Shown piece by piece: positions 41,120 through 50,887 of a DNA stretch of 64,000 nucleotides. This stretch comes from Kribbella italica (GTDB lineage: Bacteria; Actinomycetota; Actinomycetes; Propionibacteriales; Kribbellaceae). The stretch spans positions 4,526,001-4,590,000 of the forward strand of contig NZ_JACHMY010000001.1 in the NCBI RefSeq assembly GCF_014205135.1. Reading direction: 5' to 3'. Every line of letters starts with the position of its first letter. The stretch's first letter is position 1. The notes beneath the pieces are model-generated. The model worked only from the letters and a program-made list of their open reading frames with translations. It did not search any database and was not told the origin of the DNA. The position numbers and the translations under genes are program-made.

Positions 41120-43141
41120 TCAGCGGCCGCCGGTCAACTCCGCGCGAAGGTCTTCCGGCAACCCGATCGGGAGCTTGCAGGTGAACTTCTGACACACGTA
41201 CGCCGCGGCGCGCCCGTCGACCAGACCACGCCCGGCCAGCAGCGGTACGTCGGAGCCCGGCTCACCACGGACGACGGCCGTGCCCCAGGGCGCGTGATGG
41301 ACGGCAACACGGACGAGCTCGACGACCCCGACCCCGACCGCGCGCCCAGCGTCGGCGTCGGCGTCGGCGGAACCGACGACGGCGATCTCAAGTGGTCCGG
41401 CCCGATGCATCTCGGCAACCGCGAGCGCCCGGCCTGCGAAGCGTGGTGCCCTCGCGGCCAACGCCGCCGAGGCCGCGAGCGCTTGCCCTGCGGCCTCGTC
41501 GTACCGGGCCTCGCCCGTCACCGACGCCAGCGTGGTGAACGCCTCCGCCGCCAGCGACACCCCCGACGGGCTCGCGTTGTCGGTTGCGTCCTGCGACCGC
41601 CACGCCAGCTTCTCGGCGTCCGCCGCCGTGTCGAAGAAGGCGCCATCAGCAACGAACTGCTCCAGAACCCTGTCCAGCAAGGCCTTAGCCACCTGGAGCC
41701 AGGATCCGTCAGATGTTGCCGCAAGCAACGTCAGACAGCCTTGCGCGTACGCCGCGTAGTCCTCCAGCACACCGTGCGCGGAGCCGACGCCACCGTCCCG
41801 CGAGGTCCGGTGCAACCGCCCCGACGCATCGAGATGCACATCGCGAATCAACGACGCCGCCCGCACCGCGGCGTCGACGTACTCGGGCCTGTCGAGCACC
41901 AACCCGGCTCGCGTCAGCGCCGTGATCGCCAGCCCGTTCCAGGCGGCAACGACCTTGTCGTCGCGCCCCGGGTACGTCCGCCGGCCGCGCGCCTCGAGCA
42001 ACAGTCGTTTGACCCGCTCCCAGCGCTGCAGGTCGTCCGGGTCCCGTCGCAGCTGCAGCACCGACGTACCGTGCTCGAAGGTCCCCGTCACGTCGCACAG
42101 CTCGATCACCCAAACGGCGTCGTCCCCGAGCACCTCGCGTAGCTCATCCGGCGACCAGACGTAGTACTTGCCCTCCTCGCCCTCGGTATCCGCGTCGAGC
42201 GCCGAGGCGAACCCACCCTCCGGCGTCCGCAGCTCGGCGAGCAGGAAGTCGGCCGTCTCGGTCGCGACGCGCTGTGCCAGCGGCGAGCCGGTGACAGCCC
42301 ACCAGTGCGTGTAGACGTCGAGCAGCAACGCGTTGTCGTACAGCATCTTCTCGAAGTGCGGCACGATCCACTGCGCGTCCACGCTGTACCGCGCGAACCC
42401 GCCGGCCAACTGGTCGTACATCCCACCCCGCGCCATCCGCTCGCAGGTCGCCTCGACCATCGCCAGCGCGTCCTCGGATCCGGTCCGCCGGTGATGCCGC
42501 AGGAGGAAGTCGAGCACCATCGACGGCGGGAACTTCGGCGCCTGCCCGAACCCGGCGTCCACCGGGTCGAAGTCCACCTTCAGTACGGCGGCCGCCCGCT
42601 CCAGCACCGCCGCGTCGATCGCTCCCCCAGCAACCTGCTGCCGTGCCCCGAGCTGCTCCACGACGGACTGCCCGATCCCCGCGATCTGCTCCCGCTTGCT
42701 CCGCCACGCGTCGGTGAGCGACTCGAGCACCTGCCGAAAACTGGCCATCCCGTGCCGCGCCTCGGCCGGAAAGTACGTCCCACAGAAGAACGGCTCCCCC
42801 GCCGGCGTCAGAAACACCGACATCGGCCAGCCACCCCGGCCCGTCATCGCGACGGTCGCCTCCATGTAGATCGCGTCGACATCCGGCCGCTCCTCGCGAT
42901 CCACCTTCACGTTCACGAAGTGCTCGTTCAGGTACGCCGCCGTCGCCACGTCCTCGAACGACTCGTGAGCCATCACATGGCACCAGTGACACGCCGAGTA
43001 CCCCACCGACAGGAACACCGGCACGTCCCGCTCCCGGGCCTCCGCGAACGCCGCCTCTCCCCACTGCTTCCAGGCCACCGGGTTCTCCGCGTGCTGCCGA
43101 AGATAGGGCGAGGTCGAAGAACCGAGCTCGTTCGAGGTCAT
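41120..43141 (-). CDS. Thioredoxin-domain DUF255 protein (YyaL/SPATA20-like)
   Basis: A 673-residue protein with an N-terminal thioredoxin-like DUF255 domain (about 5-165) containing VGYSACHWCHVMAHESFED (C51-H-W-C54) and DREERPDVDAIYMEATVAMTGRGGWPMSVFLTP. An alpha/alpha-barrel like that of glycan-acting epimerases follows (about 200-560): GMYDQLAGGFARYSVDAQWIVPHFEKMLYDNA, EGKYYVWSPDEL and TYPGRDDKVVAAWNGLAI. The C-terminal part has an Ala/Asp run (ADADADAGRAVGVGV). Homologous to Rv1084 in the conserved neighbourhood. Biochemical role unknown. Confidence 0.94.
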   Translation of the reverse strand: MTSNELGSSTSPYLRQHAENPVAWKQWGEAAFAEARERDVPVFLSVGYSACHWCHVMAHESFEDVATAAYLNEHFVNVKVDREERPDVDAIYMEATVAMTGRGGWPMSVFLTPAGEPFFCGTYFPAEARHGMASFRQVLESLTDAWRSKREQIAGIGQSVVEQLGARQQVAGGAIDAAVLERAAAVLKVDFDPVDAGFGQAPKFPPSMVLDFLLRHHRRTGSEDALAMVEATCERMARGGMYDQLAGGFARYSVDAQWIVPHFEKMLYDNALLLDVYTHWWAVTGSPLAQRVATETADFLLAELRTPEGGFASALDADTEGEEGKYYVWSPDELREVLGDDAVWVIELCDVTGTFEHGTSVLQLRRDPDDLQRWERVKRLLLEARGRRTYPGRDDKVVAAWNGLAITALTRAGLVLDRPEYVDAAVRAASLIRDVHLDASGRLHRTSRDGGVGSAHGVLEDYAAYAQGCLTLLAATSDGSWLQVAKALLDRVLEQFVADGAFFDTAADAEKLAWRSQDATDNASPSGVSLAAEAFTTLASVTGEARYDEAAGQALAASAALAARAPRFAGRALAVAEMHRAGPLEIAVVGSADADADAGRAVGVGVVELVRVAVHHAPWGTAVVRGEPGSDVPLLAGRGLVDGRAAAYVCQKFTCKLPIGLPEDLRAELTGGR

Positions 43142-43199
43142 GCCACTACCGTCGCACAGCGGTGGTGAGTCCTCCCGGGTTGACGTGTCGTGAGTGTGT

Positions 43200-44768
43200 C
43201 TAGAGCAAGGACTGGCGAACGGCGTGCAGTCGTTTCGCGGCGGTCTTCACGATGCTGAAGGTGCCGGAGAGCTCGGTCGAGACGTTGCCGGCGTTGTCGG
43301 TGGCGCGGACCTTGACGGTGTGTGCACCCGCCGTGGCGATCACGACTGGTGCGGTGTACGCCGTCCAGGCACCCTCATCCAGGGCGTACTCGATCGACCT
43401 GACCCCGCCCGCGTCGCCGGCAGTGGCGTTGAGGGTGGCCCGGTCGACGAACTCCCAGCGGGCGTTCTGGTTCCCGGTCAGCCATCCCGACACCGTCGGC
43501 GGCGTGCTGTCGCCGCCCGAGGGCACGACCTCGAACGTCACGTTCCCCACGGCGGAGACGTTGCCGGCGGCATCGGTGGCTCGATAGGCCACCGTGTGCG
43601 CGCCGTTCGTGGCCACGTCGACCGGCACTGTGTACGCCGTCCAGGCGCCACCGTCGAGCTGGTACTCCACCGAGGCCACCCCGGACCCGGTGTCAGTAGC
43701 GGTGACCGTGACCGACGCCTGACCGACATAGTTGCCGTCGGCATCCTGAGTGCCGGAGACAGCTGCCGTCACGACCGGCGGCGTGGAGTCCTGCTCGACC
43801 ACCGTGAAGTGCGCCATCCCCTCGGGCGAGACGTTGCCGGCATTGTCGGCGGCGCGGTAGTGCAGCATGTGCATCCCCGGGGTGTTCACGACCACCGGCG
43901 CCGTGTACGGCGTCCAGGCGCCGCCGTCCAGCTGGTACTCGACGGTCTTCACGCCGGAGTCGGCGTCAGTCGCGGCCACCGTCACTCGCGCGCTGTCGAG
44001 ATAGTTGCCATTGGCATCTTGTTCGCCGCTGACCGCGGCGGTCACGGTCGGCGGAGTGGTGTCCTCCGGTGGATCGACCACCCGGAATCCCACCGATCCG
44101 CTCGGCGACACGTTGCCGTCGTTGTCGGTGGCCCGGTACTGCACCGAGTGATCGCCGACCGCGCTGACCACCACAGGCGCGGTGTACGGTTTGAATCCGG
44201 TGTCGTCCAGCTCGTACTCCACCGACGCCACCCCGGACCCGGCGTCCTGAGCGGTCACGGTGACAGTGGCCTGGCCGAGGTAGTGACCGTCCGGGTTCTG
44301 CGGCCCGGAGACGGCAGCGGTCACGGTCGGCGGGGTGGTGTCGTCACCACCGTCGCTGACGGTGAACTCGCCGACCATCGTGCCGTGCCCCGGAATGGCG
44401 CAGAAGTACCGGTACTTGCCCGGTGTGAGGGTCACCTCGAGCGTCTGCCGGCCGTTGCTCCCGTCGTCCGGATAGGCCAGGAGATTCACGTCGGCGTCGT
44501 GGTTGTAGCCCGGCGTCGAACGGTCGAACGTCAGCGTGTGCGACATGTCGGTGGTGTTGCCGGTGGCCTCACTGTTCTCGAACACGATCGTGGTCGGTCC
44601 GGCGACCGCCTGGGTCGGCGCCGTGGTGTAGGCGGTCACGCTGTCGCCCGCCGTCCAGGTCAGCACCTGTTCGGCGGCCGGCTCCACCGGCGCCGACGCC
44701 TGCGCCGGCACCGACTGGGGCACCAGCATCACCAGCACCGCGGTGAGCCCGGCGATGAGTCGTCGCAT
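43200..44768 (-). CDS. Secreted cupredoxin with four OmpL47-type Ig-like repeats
   Basis: A 522-residue exported protein. Signal peptide about 1-25. A cupredoxin (blue copper) domain spans about 33-140, with likely copper ligands H77 (MSHTL), C123 and H128 (YFCAIPGHGTM) and M131. Four repeats of about 90 residues follow (approximately 144-232, 236-324, 327-415, 419-512). Each begins DTTPPTVTAAVSG or a variant and contains GVASVEYQLDGGAWTAYTAPV and RATDNAGNVS. These are cell-surface Ig-like/OmpL47 repeats. It closes a three-gene run with 9-base gaps behind the multicopper oxidase and the dehydrogenase, so probably carries electrons for them. Confidence 0.9.
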   Translation of the reverse strand: MRRLIAGLTAVLVMLVPQSVPAQASAPVEPAAEQVLTWTAGDSVTAYTTAPTQAVAGPTTIVFENSEATGNTTDMSHTLTFDRSTPGYNHDADVNLLAYPDDGSNGRQTLEVTLTPGKYRYFCAIPGHGTMVGEFTVSDGGDDTTPPTVTAAVSGPQNPDGHYLGQATVTVTAQDAGSGVASVEYELDDTGFKPYTAPVVVSAVGDHSVQYRATDNDGNVSPSGSVGFRVVDPPEDTTPPTVTAAVSGEQDANGNYLDSARVTVAATDADSGVKTVEYQLDGGAWTPYTAPVVVNTPGMHMLHYRAADNAGNVSPEGMAHFTVVEQDSTPPVVTAAVSGTQDADGNYVGQASVTVTATDTGSGVASVEYQLDGGAWTAYTVPVDVATNGAHTVAYRATDAAGNVSAVGNVTFEVVPSGGDSTPPTVSGWLTGNQNARWEFVDRATLNATAGDAGGVRSIEYALDEGAWTAYTAPVVIATAGAHTVKVRATDNAGNVSTELSGTFSIVKTAAKRLHAVRQSLL

Positions 44769-44777
44769 TCCAGCCTC

Positions 44778-47700
44778 CTAGAGGGTCCGCAGCCGGATGT
44801 TGCGGAACTCCATCAGATCGCTGTTCCCGTGGTTCTGCAGCCCGATGTAGCCCTCGACGAACTGCCGCAGGTCGGTGGGCGGGTCACCTGCCCGCGACGA
44901 TTGCTTCCCCGGGGTGTTGTCGAACTCGTTGATCACCACGCCGTTGCGGATGATCGTGTAGTGCTGCCCGACGGCCTTGACCTCGTACTCGTTCCACTGC
45001 GCCTTCGGGGTCGGCCGGGCCGCGGCCAGTTCGTTCAGGTCGAAGTTGTAGATCGACCCGGTCTTCTGCGGCTCGCCCGACTCACCGTCGTACAGCTGGA
45101 TCTCGTGGCCGCAGAAGATCGCCACCCAGGCGGGTGAGGTGCGGGCCGAGCCAACGGTGCCGCAACTGCCGAGCGGCCGCTGGTCGAGCGGTGTGCGCGG
45201 ATCCGGGAACCGGACGAAGACGCCGCTGTTGGCGCGGCCGGACTCCGGCGCGACATCGCGGAACTGCAGCTTCAGCGAGAAGTCGCCGTACGGTCTCTTC
45301 GCGAACCAGAGCATGCCGAGCCCGCCGGACGGTTTCAGCGATCCGTCCGGCTGGACGGTGAACTCACCCGACGGCGCCTGCGCCCAGTCGTAGAACGACT
45401 CGGCGGTGCCGTTGAAGAGCGGCTCGTACCCGGTCACGCCGGGCCGGCCGATGGTCGACGCCCGGGCCGCCGCGATCAGCTCGTCCCGCTCGGCGACGGT
45501 GATGATTCCGCGCTGCCGCAGCTGCCCGGTGGCCTGCTGGACGTGGCTGACGAACAGGGCGTGGGTGCTCCACGTGCTCTCGTCGTCGATCAGGTCATCG
45601 GCCCGGCAGCCACCGCCCGCGTTGCGGTTCGGCACCGTCGTCGCGGTGTCCCCGATGGTCACGTTCGCACCTTGGTCCGCCACGACGCACCCGGCGTTGA
45701 CCGCCACGGTCGCGACCGCGGTCGAGCCATCGGCGTAGGTGACGGTCACCTTCGCCGTCCGCAGCCCCGGACTGCTGTAGGTGTGCCGCGGGTTGGCCTC
45801 GGTCGAGGTGGCACCGTCGCCGAACGTCCAGGCGTACGACACCCCACCGGCCTTGGTGCCGTTGAAGGCGTAGGTCAGCGGCTTGTTCTGCACCGCGACC
45901 GCGGAGACCTTCGGCAGCGGTGTCGGCGGCCCGCCCTTGTAGCTGACCTTCACCAGCTTCTGGTTCGGGTGCAGGGTGAAGAATCCGCCGCCGTAGTCGA
46001 GCACGTAGAGCGCACCGTCCGGACCGAACCGCGCGTCCATCCAGCTCTGCACCTGGTCAGCACCATTGCCTCCGGCAATGATCTGCTGGAACGTCTCACC
46101 GAACGCCGGCGGCTGCGCCGTCGCGACGCCGGCCGGGTCGACCGTCACCGCGATCCGGCGGGCCGGGGACGAGTTGTCGCCGATGAACCACTTGTCGTCC
46201 CAGTACTTCGGCCAGGCCACACCGCTCTTGGCGTTCACCCGGTCGTAGTGATAGGTCGGCCCGGACATCACGGCCTGCCCGCCACCGCCCCGGAAGTACG
46301 GCTGGGTGTAGACCGCGTCCGCGTCGTCGTACGTCGGGAGCGAGCTGCCCGGGCGCTTCGGGAACACGGGGCCGCCACCGCCCGGTGAATACCAGATCAT
46401 GTTGTCCTTGACCGGCGGCAACTCGACCAGCCCGGTGTTGCGCGGCGAGGTGTTCAGCGGGTTGTCGCAGTCGTACCAGCCGGTCAGCACCGACGCGTCG
46501 GTGTTGCTACGGTTCCGGTACGGCTGCCGGTTGCCCATGCAATAGGGCCAGCCGTGGTTGCCGGCCTCGGTGATGATCGTCGCGGTCTCGTACTTCGCCG
46601 GCCCGAGCTCGGGGTCCGGCGTACCGGCGTCCGGGCCGACCCAGCCGGCGGTCAGCCAGTCGGTTTCGGGGTCGATCGCGAGCCGGGAGATGTTCCGCAC
46701 GCCCATCACGTAGATCTCGGGGCGGGCCTTCGCTGTACCTGGCGCGAACAGGTTGCCGGCCGGGATCGTGTACGTGCCGTCCGGCTCCGGGTGGATCCGG
46801 ATGATCTTCCCGTTCAGGTCATTGGTGTTGCCTGCGGTCCGCCGGGCGTCCTGGAACGACAGCCCACCGAACTCCTGGGTCCAGTTGTTGCCGGAGTAGC
46901 CGTCTGAACCGCCCGACGAGTTGCTGTCCCCGGAACCGACGTACAGGTTCCCCTTGGAGTCGAACGCCATCCCGCCACCGGCGTGGCAGCAGCTGTGTTG
47001 CTGGACCTCCCACTGCAGCAGGTCCTTGCGGCTGGCCTGGTCGACGGTCTGGTTGGTGGCGTTGTACGTCAGCCGCGAGACCGTCCGCCTGCCGGTCTGC
47101 CGGACCCGGTCGACGGTGTCGTGCGGCATCCAGTAGACGTAGAACCAGCCGTTCTCGGCGAACTTCGGGTCCAGCACGATGCCGAGCAGGCCTTCTTCGT
47201 TCTTGACCAGCTCGTCACCGGAGCCACGATTGCCCATCACCGGCAGCGTGGTCAGCAGCTTCGCCTTCTTGGCGACCGGATCCCACTGGTGAATGGTGCC
47301 GCAGCCGAGGCCGACGTTCGGGTTGTCCCACGAGACCACCGGGCCGGTCGGGCAGGCTGCCTTGCCGACGTAGAAGACCTTGCCGTTCGGCGCGATCGTC
47401 ATCCCGTGCGGTTCACCGATCTGGTCGAGCTGACCGGCCTGGTTAAGCGGGGTCAATCGCTCGATCGAGTAGTTGGCGGCGATCGTCGCCTGACAGTCGG
47501 CCCGGACCATTCCAGTGGTCCACTTCAGCGCTCCGAGCAGGTGCTTGCGGAACGCGGACTCGCCATAACTGCCGTCGGTGCCACCCATGCCGGTGTAGAA
47601 AGACCTGCCGCCGCTGTAGTCGCGGCACCAGGAGATCGGATGGAACGGGCCGTTGGCCCCGGGGCCGGGGTCGTAGTGCCGCTCCTCGACCTGCGCGACG

Positions 47701-48740
47701 GTGTGCACGGTGCCGATCGGGTTGGTCGCCCAGTTGCGCCACTTGTCGGTCCGGGTCAGGTTCAGCGGCAAGCCGGCGTTCGCCGGGTGCTGCCGGTCCA
47801 GCAGGTTGACCACCGCGCGCTGCGGAGTCGGCTCCGGTGGCGGCTGCGAGTCACCGGTGTAGAAGAGCAGGTCCGCGAGCTGGATCAGCGGCTCACCGCC
47901 GTTCGCGGTGATGTTCAGCCGATAGTGTCCGTACGACGTCGGGGTCGCGATCGTGAACACCCGGCGCTGTTGCCGCTCGGCGAAGACCTCGTTGGTGCGA
48001 GTGTCCAGGTCGGTCCAGGTACTGCCGTCGTTCGAGCCCTGCAGGGTCCAGTTCTTGGGATCCCGGCCGACGAAGTCGTTCGCCGAGGTGAGCGAGTACC
48101 TGGTCACCGCCGCCGGCTCGGCCAGCTTCATCGCGACCCAGCCGGTCGTCGTGAAGGCCAGCCACTTGGTGTTCGGGTTCGCGTCGGTCAGCTTCTCCTT
48201 GGACTCGTTCGGGGGGTTCTCCGCGCTGGCCGTCACGGCCGACACCGGCCGCGGCGGCGGCAACTGCTCGCCGACCGGGCGGGCGCCGATCAGGCCGGTG
48301 AACCACTCGGAGTCCGGCTGGAACTTCGACGCGTCGGCGATGCCGAGGTAGCCGTTGCCGGCCTTGATGTAGTTCTGCAGCGCGGTCTCCTGCTCCCGGC
48401 TGAGCGGGGTGCCCTTGGCGGACAAGAACACGACCGCCCGGTACGTCGCCAGTTCGGCAGGTGTGAAAACCGCCGGATCCGAGCTGACGTGCACCGTCAT
48501 CCCGTTGGCCTGCCCGAGACCGGCGATCGCGTCGGTCGCGCGCTCGACCGGATCCAGCTGGTCGTCGGGCTCGCCGCGGAACACCAGCACGTTCACCGCC
48601 ACATCGGTGGCGGCGGTCACGGCGACCGGCGCTGCCTGCGCGACGGACGGGCCACTGCCTGGCTGCACCAGTTGGGTGCCGAACGTCAGTGCCGCGATGG
48701 TCAGGAGGGCAGCGCTACGCCGCCGGCGGTCGAGCCTCAT
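44778..48740 (-). CDS. Secreted ThuA / discoidin / sugar dehydrogenase / PKD / DUF1080 fusion protein
   Basis: A 1320-residue secreted multidomain protein. Signal peptide about 1-36. A ThuA-like fold (46-150) is interrupted by a discoidin/F5-8-type sugar-binding domain (about 166-297), then resumes (about 305-420: VVNLLDRQHPANAGLPLNL, GRSFYTGMGG, HLLGALKWTTG). Next comes a glucose/sorbosone dehydrogenase six-bladed propeller (about 430-920) with IGEPHGMTIAPNGKVFYVGK, NEEGLLGIVLDPKFAENGWFYVYW, HSCCHAGGGMAFDSKGNLYVGSGD and RFGPDGALYVLDYG. A PKD domain (about 930-1005: YAWTFGDGATSTEANPRHTYSSPG) and a C-terminal DUF1080 3-keto-glycoside hydrolase-like domain (about 1104-1320: YEPLFNGTAESFYDWAQ) complete it. 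It lies between the cupredoxin and multicopper oxidase genes. Confidence 0.93.
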   Translation of the reverse strand: MRLDRRRRSAALLTIAALTFGTQLVQPGSGPSVAQAAPVAVTAATDVAVNVLVFRGEPDDQLDPVERATDAIAGLGQANGMTVHVSSDPAVFTPAELATYRAVVFLSAKGTPLSREQETALQNYIKAGNGYLGIADASKFQPDSEWFTGLIGARPVGEQLPPPRPVSAVTASAENPPNESKEKLTDANPNTKWLAFTTTGWVAMKLAEPAAVTRYSLTSANDFVGRDPKNWTLQGSNDGSTWTDLDTRTNEVFAERQQRRVFTIATPTSYGHYRLNITANGGEPLIQLADLLFYTGDSQPPPEPTPQRAVVNLLDRQHPANAGLPLNLTRTDKWRNWATNPIGTVHTVAQVEERHYDPGPGANGPFHPISWCRDYSGGRSFYTGMGGTDGSYGESAFRKHLLGALKWTTGMVRADCQATIAANYSIERLTPLNQAGQLDQIGEPHGMTIAPNGKVFYVGKAACPTGPVVSWDNPNVGLGCGTIHQWDPVAKKAKLLTTLPVMGNRGSGDELVKNEEGLLGIVLDPKFAENGWFYVYWMPHDTVDRVRQTGRRTVSRLTYNATNQTVDQASRKDLLQWEVQQHSCCHAGGGMAFDSKGNLYVGSGDSNSSGGSDGYSGNNWTQEFGGLSFQDARRTAGNTNDLNGKIIRIHPEPDGTYTIPAGNLFAPGTAKARPEIYVMGVRNISRLAIDPETDWLTAGWVGPDAGTPDPELGPAKYETATIITEAGNHGWPYCMGNRQPYRNRSNTDASVLTGWYDCDNPLNTSPRNTGLVELPPVKDNMIWYSPGGGGPVFPKRPGSSLPTYDDADAVYTQPYFRGGGGQAVMSGPTYHYDRVNAKSGVAWPKYWDDKWFIGDNSSPARRIAVTVDPAGVATAQPPAFGETFQQIIAGGNGADQVQSWMDARFGPDGALYVLDYGGGFFTLHPNQKLVKVSYKGGPPTPLPKVSAVAVQNKPLTYAFNGTKAGGVSYAWTFGDGATSTEANPRHTYSSPGLRTAKVTVTYADGSTAVATVAVNAGCVVADQGANVTIGDTATTVPNRNAGGGCRADDLIDDESTWSTHALFVSHVQQATGQLRQRGIITVAERDELIAAARASTIGRPGVTGYEPLFNGTAESFYDWAQAPSGEFTVQPDGSLKPSGGLGMLWFAKRPYGDFSLKLQFRDVAPESGRANSGVFVRFPDPRTPLDQRPLGSCGTVGSARTSPAWVAIFCGHEIQLYDGESGEPQKTGSIYNFDLNELAAARPTPKAQWNEYEVKAVGQHYTIIRNGVVINEFDNTPGKQSSRAGDPPTDLRQFVEGYIGLQNHGNSDLMEFRNIRLRTL

Positions 48741-48749
48741 CGTTCCCCC

Positions 48750-49748
48750 TCAGCCGTGATGGTTGGAGTGATCGGCCTGCGGCCCGGCCACGTGGTGCTG
48801 GTGGAAGCGGTCGATCGCCGCCTGCGCGCCGGCCGGCATGCTCCCGTCGGGGTTGCGGACCAGGAACAGGCCGACCATCCCTTGGTCGGCGTGCATCTGC
48901 ACATGGCAGTGGTACATCCAGGCGCCCGGCCCGACTCCCTCGCCGGCCAGGACCTGGAAGCCGAACGAGCTGCCCGGGTCGAGGTTCTTGTTGTCGATCA
49001 CCGGGCTCGGGTCGTTCGCCCCGGTGAGCATGCCGGTGCGGGTGTCGGCCCAGCGGTGCGCATGCAGGTGGAACGTGTGCGGCAGGTTGCCGTGGCCGAT
49101 GCAGACGAACTCGACGCGCTCCCCCTGCCGGGCCTCGAACATCGGGGTGTCCGGCGCCAACTTGTTGTTGATCAGCATCTCGGTGAACACGACCGTGTAC
49201 TGCCGGTCCGGGATCAGATCACCGCGGCGACGGACGATCAGACCGCCGTACAGGCCCTTCTGGATCCCCACGGTGCCGTGGTCGTTGCCCAGGGCGTGGT
49301 CGTGGTAGTGCCAGTAGCCGGCGCTGCCGGGCATGAACCGGTTGCCGCCGATCTCGACCTGTGTGCGGGTGCGCCAGACATACGTGCGGGTCTCGCCGGG
49401 CGCGTTGAACGACGCGTTCAGCGGACTGCCGTCGGAGTTCACGTCGTAGTCGACGCCGTGCGGGTGGATCGACAGCCGCTGGTCGGTGGTGTTGACCAGC
49501 TCGATCTCGAGGGTCTCCCCCTCGTAGATCTCCAGCAACGGCCCCGGAACGGTCGCCTCACCGGGCGCCAGCCCGTAGCCGAACAACCCGCCTGGCAGCG
49601 GCTCGGCGTACAAGGTGATCTGCCGCACCGCGGCAGCGCTGCCGGGCGCGGAGGCCGCGCCGGTCAGCATCGCTCCACCGGCAACTGCGGCGGGCGCAAC
49701 CAGCATCGACCGGCGGGACAACCGCGGTGTGTGGGCATGCTCGGCCAT
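48750..49748 (-). CDS. Two-domain multicopper oxidase (small laccase type), Tat-exported
   Basis: A 332-residue small laccase-like oxidase. The twin-arginine signal TPRLSRRSMLVAPAAVAGG is clear. Copper motifs are complete: HPHG (95-98), HYHDH (147-151), HTFHLHAHRW (224-233) and HCHVQMHADQGM (280-291). His-Cys-His and M291 define a T1 site, and the two-domain length suggests a trimeric laccase, as in Streptomyces. It is the first gene of an apparent three-gene operon with nine-base spacing. Electrons from a substrate, perhaps via the cupredoxin, would reduce oxygen to water. Confidence 0.94.
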   Translation of the reverse strand: MAEHAHTPRLSRRSMLVAPAAVAGGAMLTGAASAPGSAAAVRQITLYAEPLPGGLFGYGLAPGEATVPGPLLEIYEGETLEIELVNTTDQRLSIHPHGVDYDVNSDGSPLNASFNAPGETRTYVWRTRTQVEIGGNRFMPGSAGYWHYHDHALGNDHGTVGIQKGLYGGLIVRRRGDLIPDRQYTVVFTEMLINNKLAPDTPMFEARQGERVEFVCIGHGNLPHTFHLHAHRWADTRTGMLTGANDPSPVIDNKNLDPGSSFGFQVLAGEGVGPGAWMYHCHVQMHADQGMVGLFLVRNPDGSMPAGAQAAIDRFHQHHVAGPQADHSNHHG

Positions 49749-50041
49749 GACGGGACTCCGTTCGGGCGGGAACGCGTGTCTCGAGGTCCAGCGGTGTCTT
49801 CAGCGATCGGCCCCCCGGCCGACCAGCTGTAGTTAAGCCCGCACACTATGTAGTCGGAGAAGAAAAGTTAAGACCTGATCTGATGTTTTTTGTCGTTCGT
49901 TGTCAGATCTGGGCTCGCCGAGACTCCGTCCGGGGCGCGGACGGTCGGCTGGAGTGACTGGAACAGGGCCATCCGGCCGCGGGGTCGGTTCTTGGGCGGC
50001 GGAGCACGCTCGCACCCTGGGCAGGTGCCCGTCGTACGGGG

Positions 50042-50887
50042 TCAGCGGTCTGTGGGGGTGAAGGTTTCGGTGCCTACGACGCGGAGGAGGTCGAGGCGTT
50101 CTCTGGATTCGGTGTCGGCGGGGGTGAGGACCAGGAGCATCTGGCCGAGGTCGGGGGTGACCAGGGTTTCGCAATCCATCAGGAGGCTGCCGACTCTCGG
50201 GTGGACGAAGGTTTTACGGTCGGCGCGGCGGACTTCGACCTCGTGGTCGGCCCAGCGGCGGGCGAAGTCGGGGCTGGCGGCTTGCAGACGGCTGATCAGG
50301 CGCTGGACGGTCGGGTCGCCGGAGCGGCGGCCGGCGGTGGCACGGAGGTCGGCGACGAGGACGCGGGCGTGGTGCTCGCGCTGTTCGGGTGGGTGCGTCG
50401 CCCAGGCTTCGGGCTCGGTGAACCAGCGGTACGCGTGATAGCGGCGGTCGCCGGTGAAGCCGGTGTGATCCCCGCCGAGCAGGACGGACATCCTTGTCTG
50501 CGCGAGGATCTCGCCCAGGTCGGACATCACCATGGCCGGGGTGTCGCCGAGCAGGTCGAGCATGCGGATCAGGCCGGCTCTCGCCAATCGGGCGACGCCG
50601 TCGGCCGGTGGAGGTTGGTGCCCGGCCAAGTGGAACAGGTGATCGCGCTCGTCGTCGGACAGCCGCAGCGTACGAGCCAGCGCACCGAGCAGTTGCGTCG
50701 ACGGCTGGCTGCTCCGGCCCTGCTCCATCCGTACGACGTAGTCGACCGAGATCCCCGCGAGCAGCGCGACCTCCTCGCGCCGCAGGCCCGCCGTACGACG
50801 GCGTGGGCCTGCGGCGATCCCGACATCGGCCGGACTGATCGCCTCCCGGCGACGGCGCAGGAAGTCCGCCAGCTCGTCGCGTTGCAT
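50042..50887 (-). CDS. XRE-family regulator with MmyB-like ligand domain
   Basis: A 281-residue transcription factor. The N-terminal XRE helix-turn-helix (about 5-70) reads LADFLRRRREAISPADVGIAAGPRRRTAGLRREEVALLAGISVDYVVRMEQGRSSQPSTQLL. The C-terminal half (about 95-275) is the MmyB-like PAS-related domain with RMLDLLGDTPAMVMSDLGEILAQTRM and SPDFARRWADHEVEVR. Such regulators often control a divergent reductase gene. The ATG at 50887 has GGAGGA upstream; it is chosen over the longer upstream frame. Confidence 0.93.
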   Translation of the reverse strand: MQRDELADFLRRRREAISPADVGIAAGPRRRTAGLRREEVALLAGISVDYVVRMEQGRSSQPSTQLLGALARTLRLSDDERDHLFHLAGHQPPPADGVARLARAGLIRMLDLLGDTPAMVMSDLGEILAQTRMSVLLGGDHTGFTGDRRYHAYRWFTEPEAWATHPPEQREHHARVLVADLRATAGRRSGDPTVQRLISRLQAASPDFARRWADHEVEVRRADRKTFVHPRVGSLLMDCETLVTPDLGQMLLVLTPADTESRERLDLLRVVGTETFTPTDR

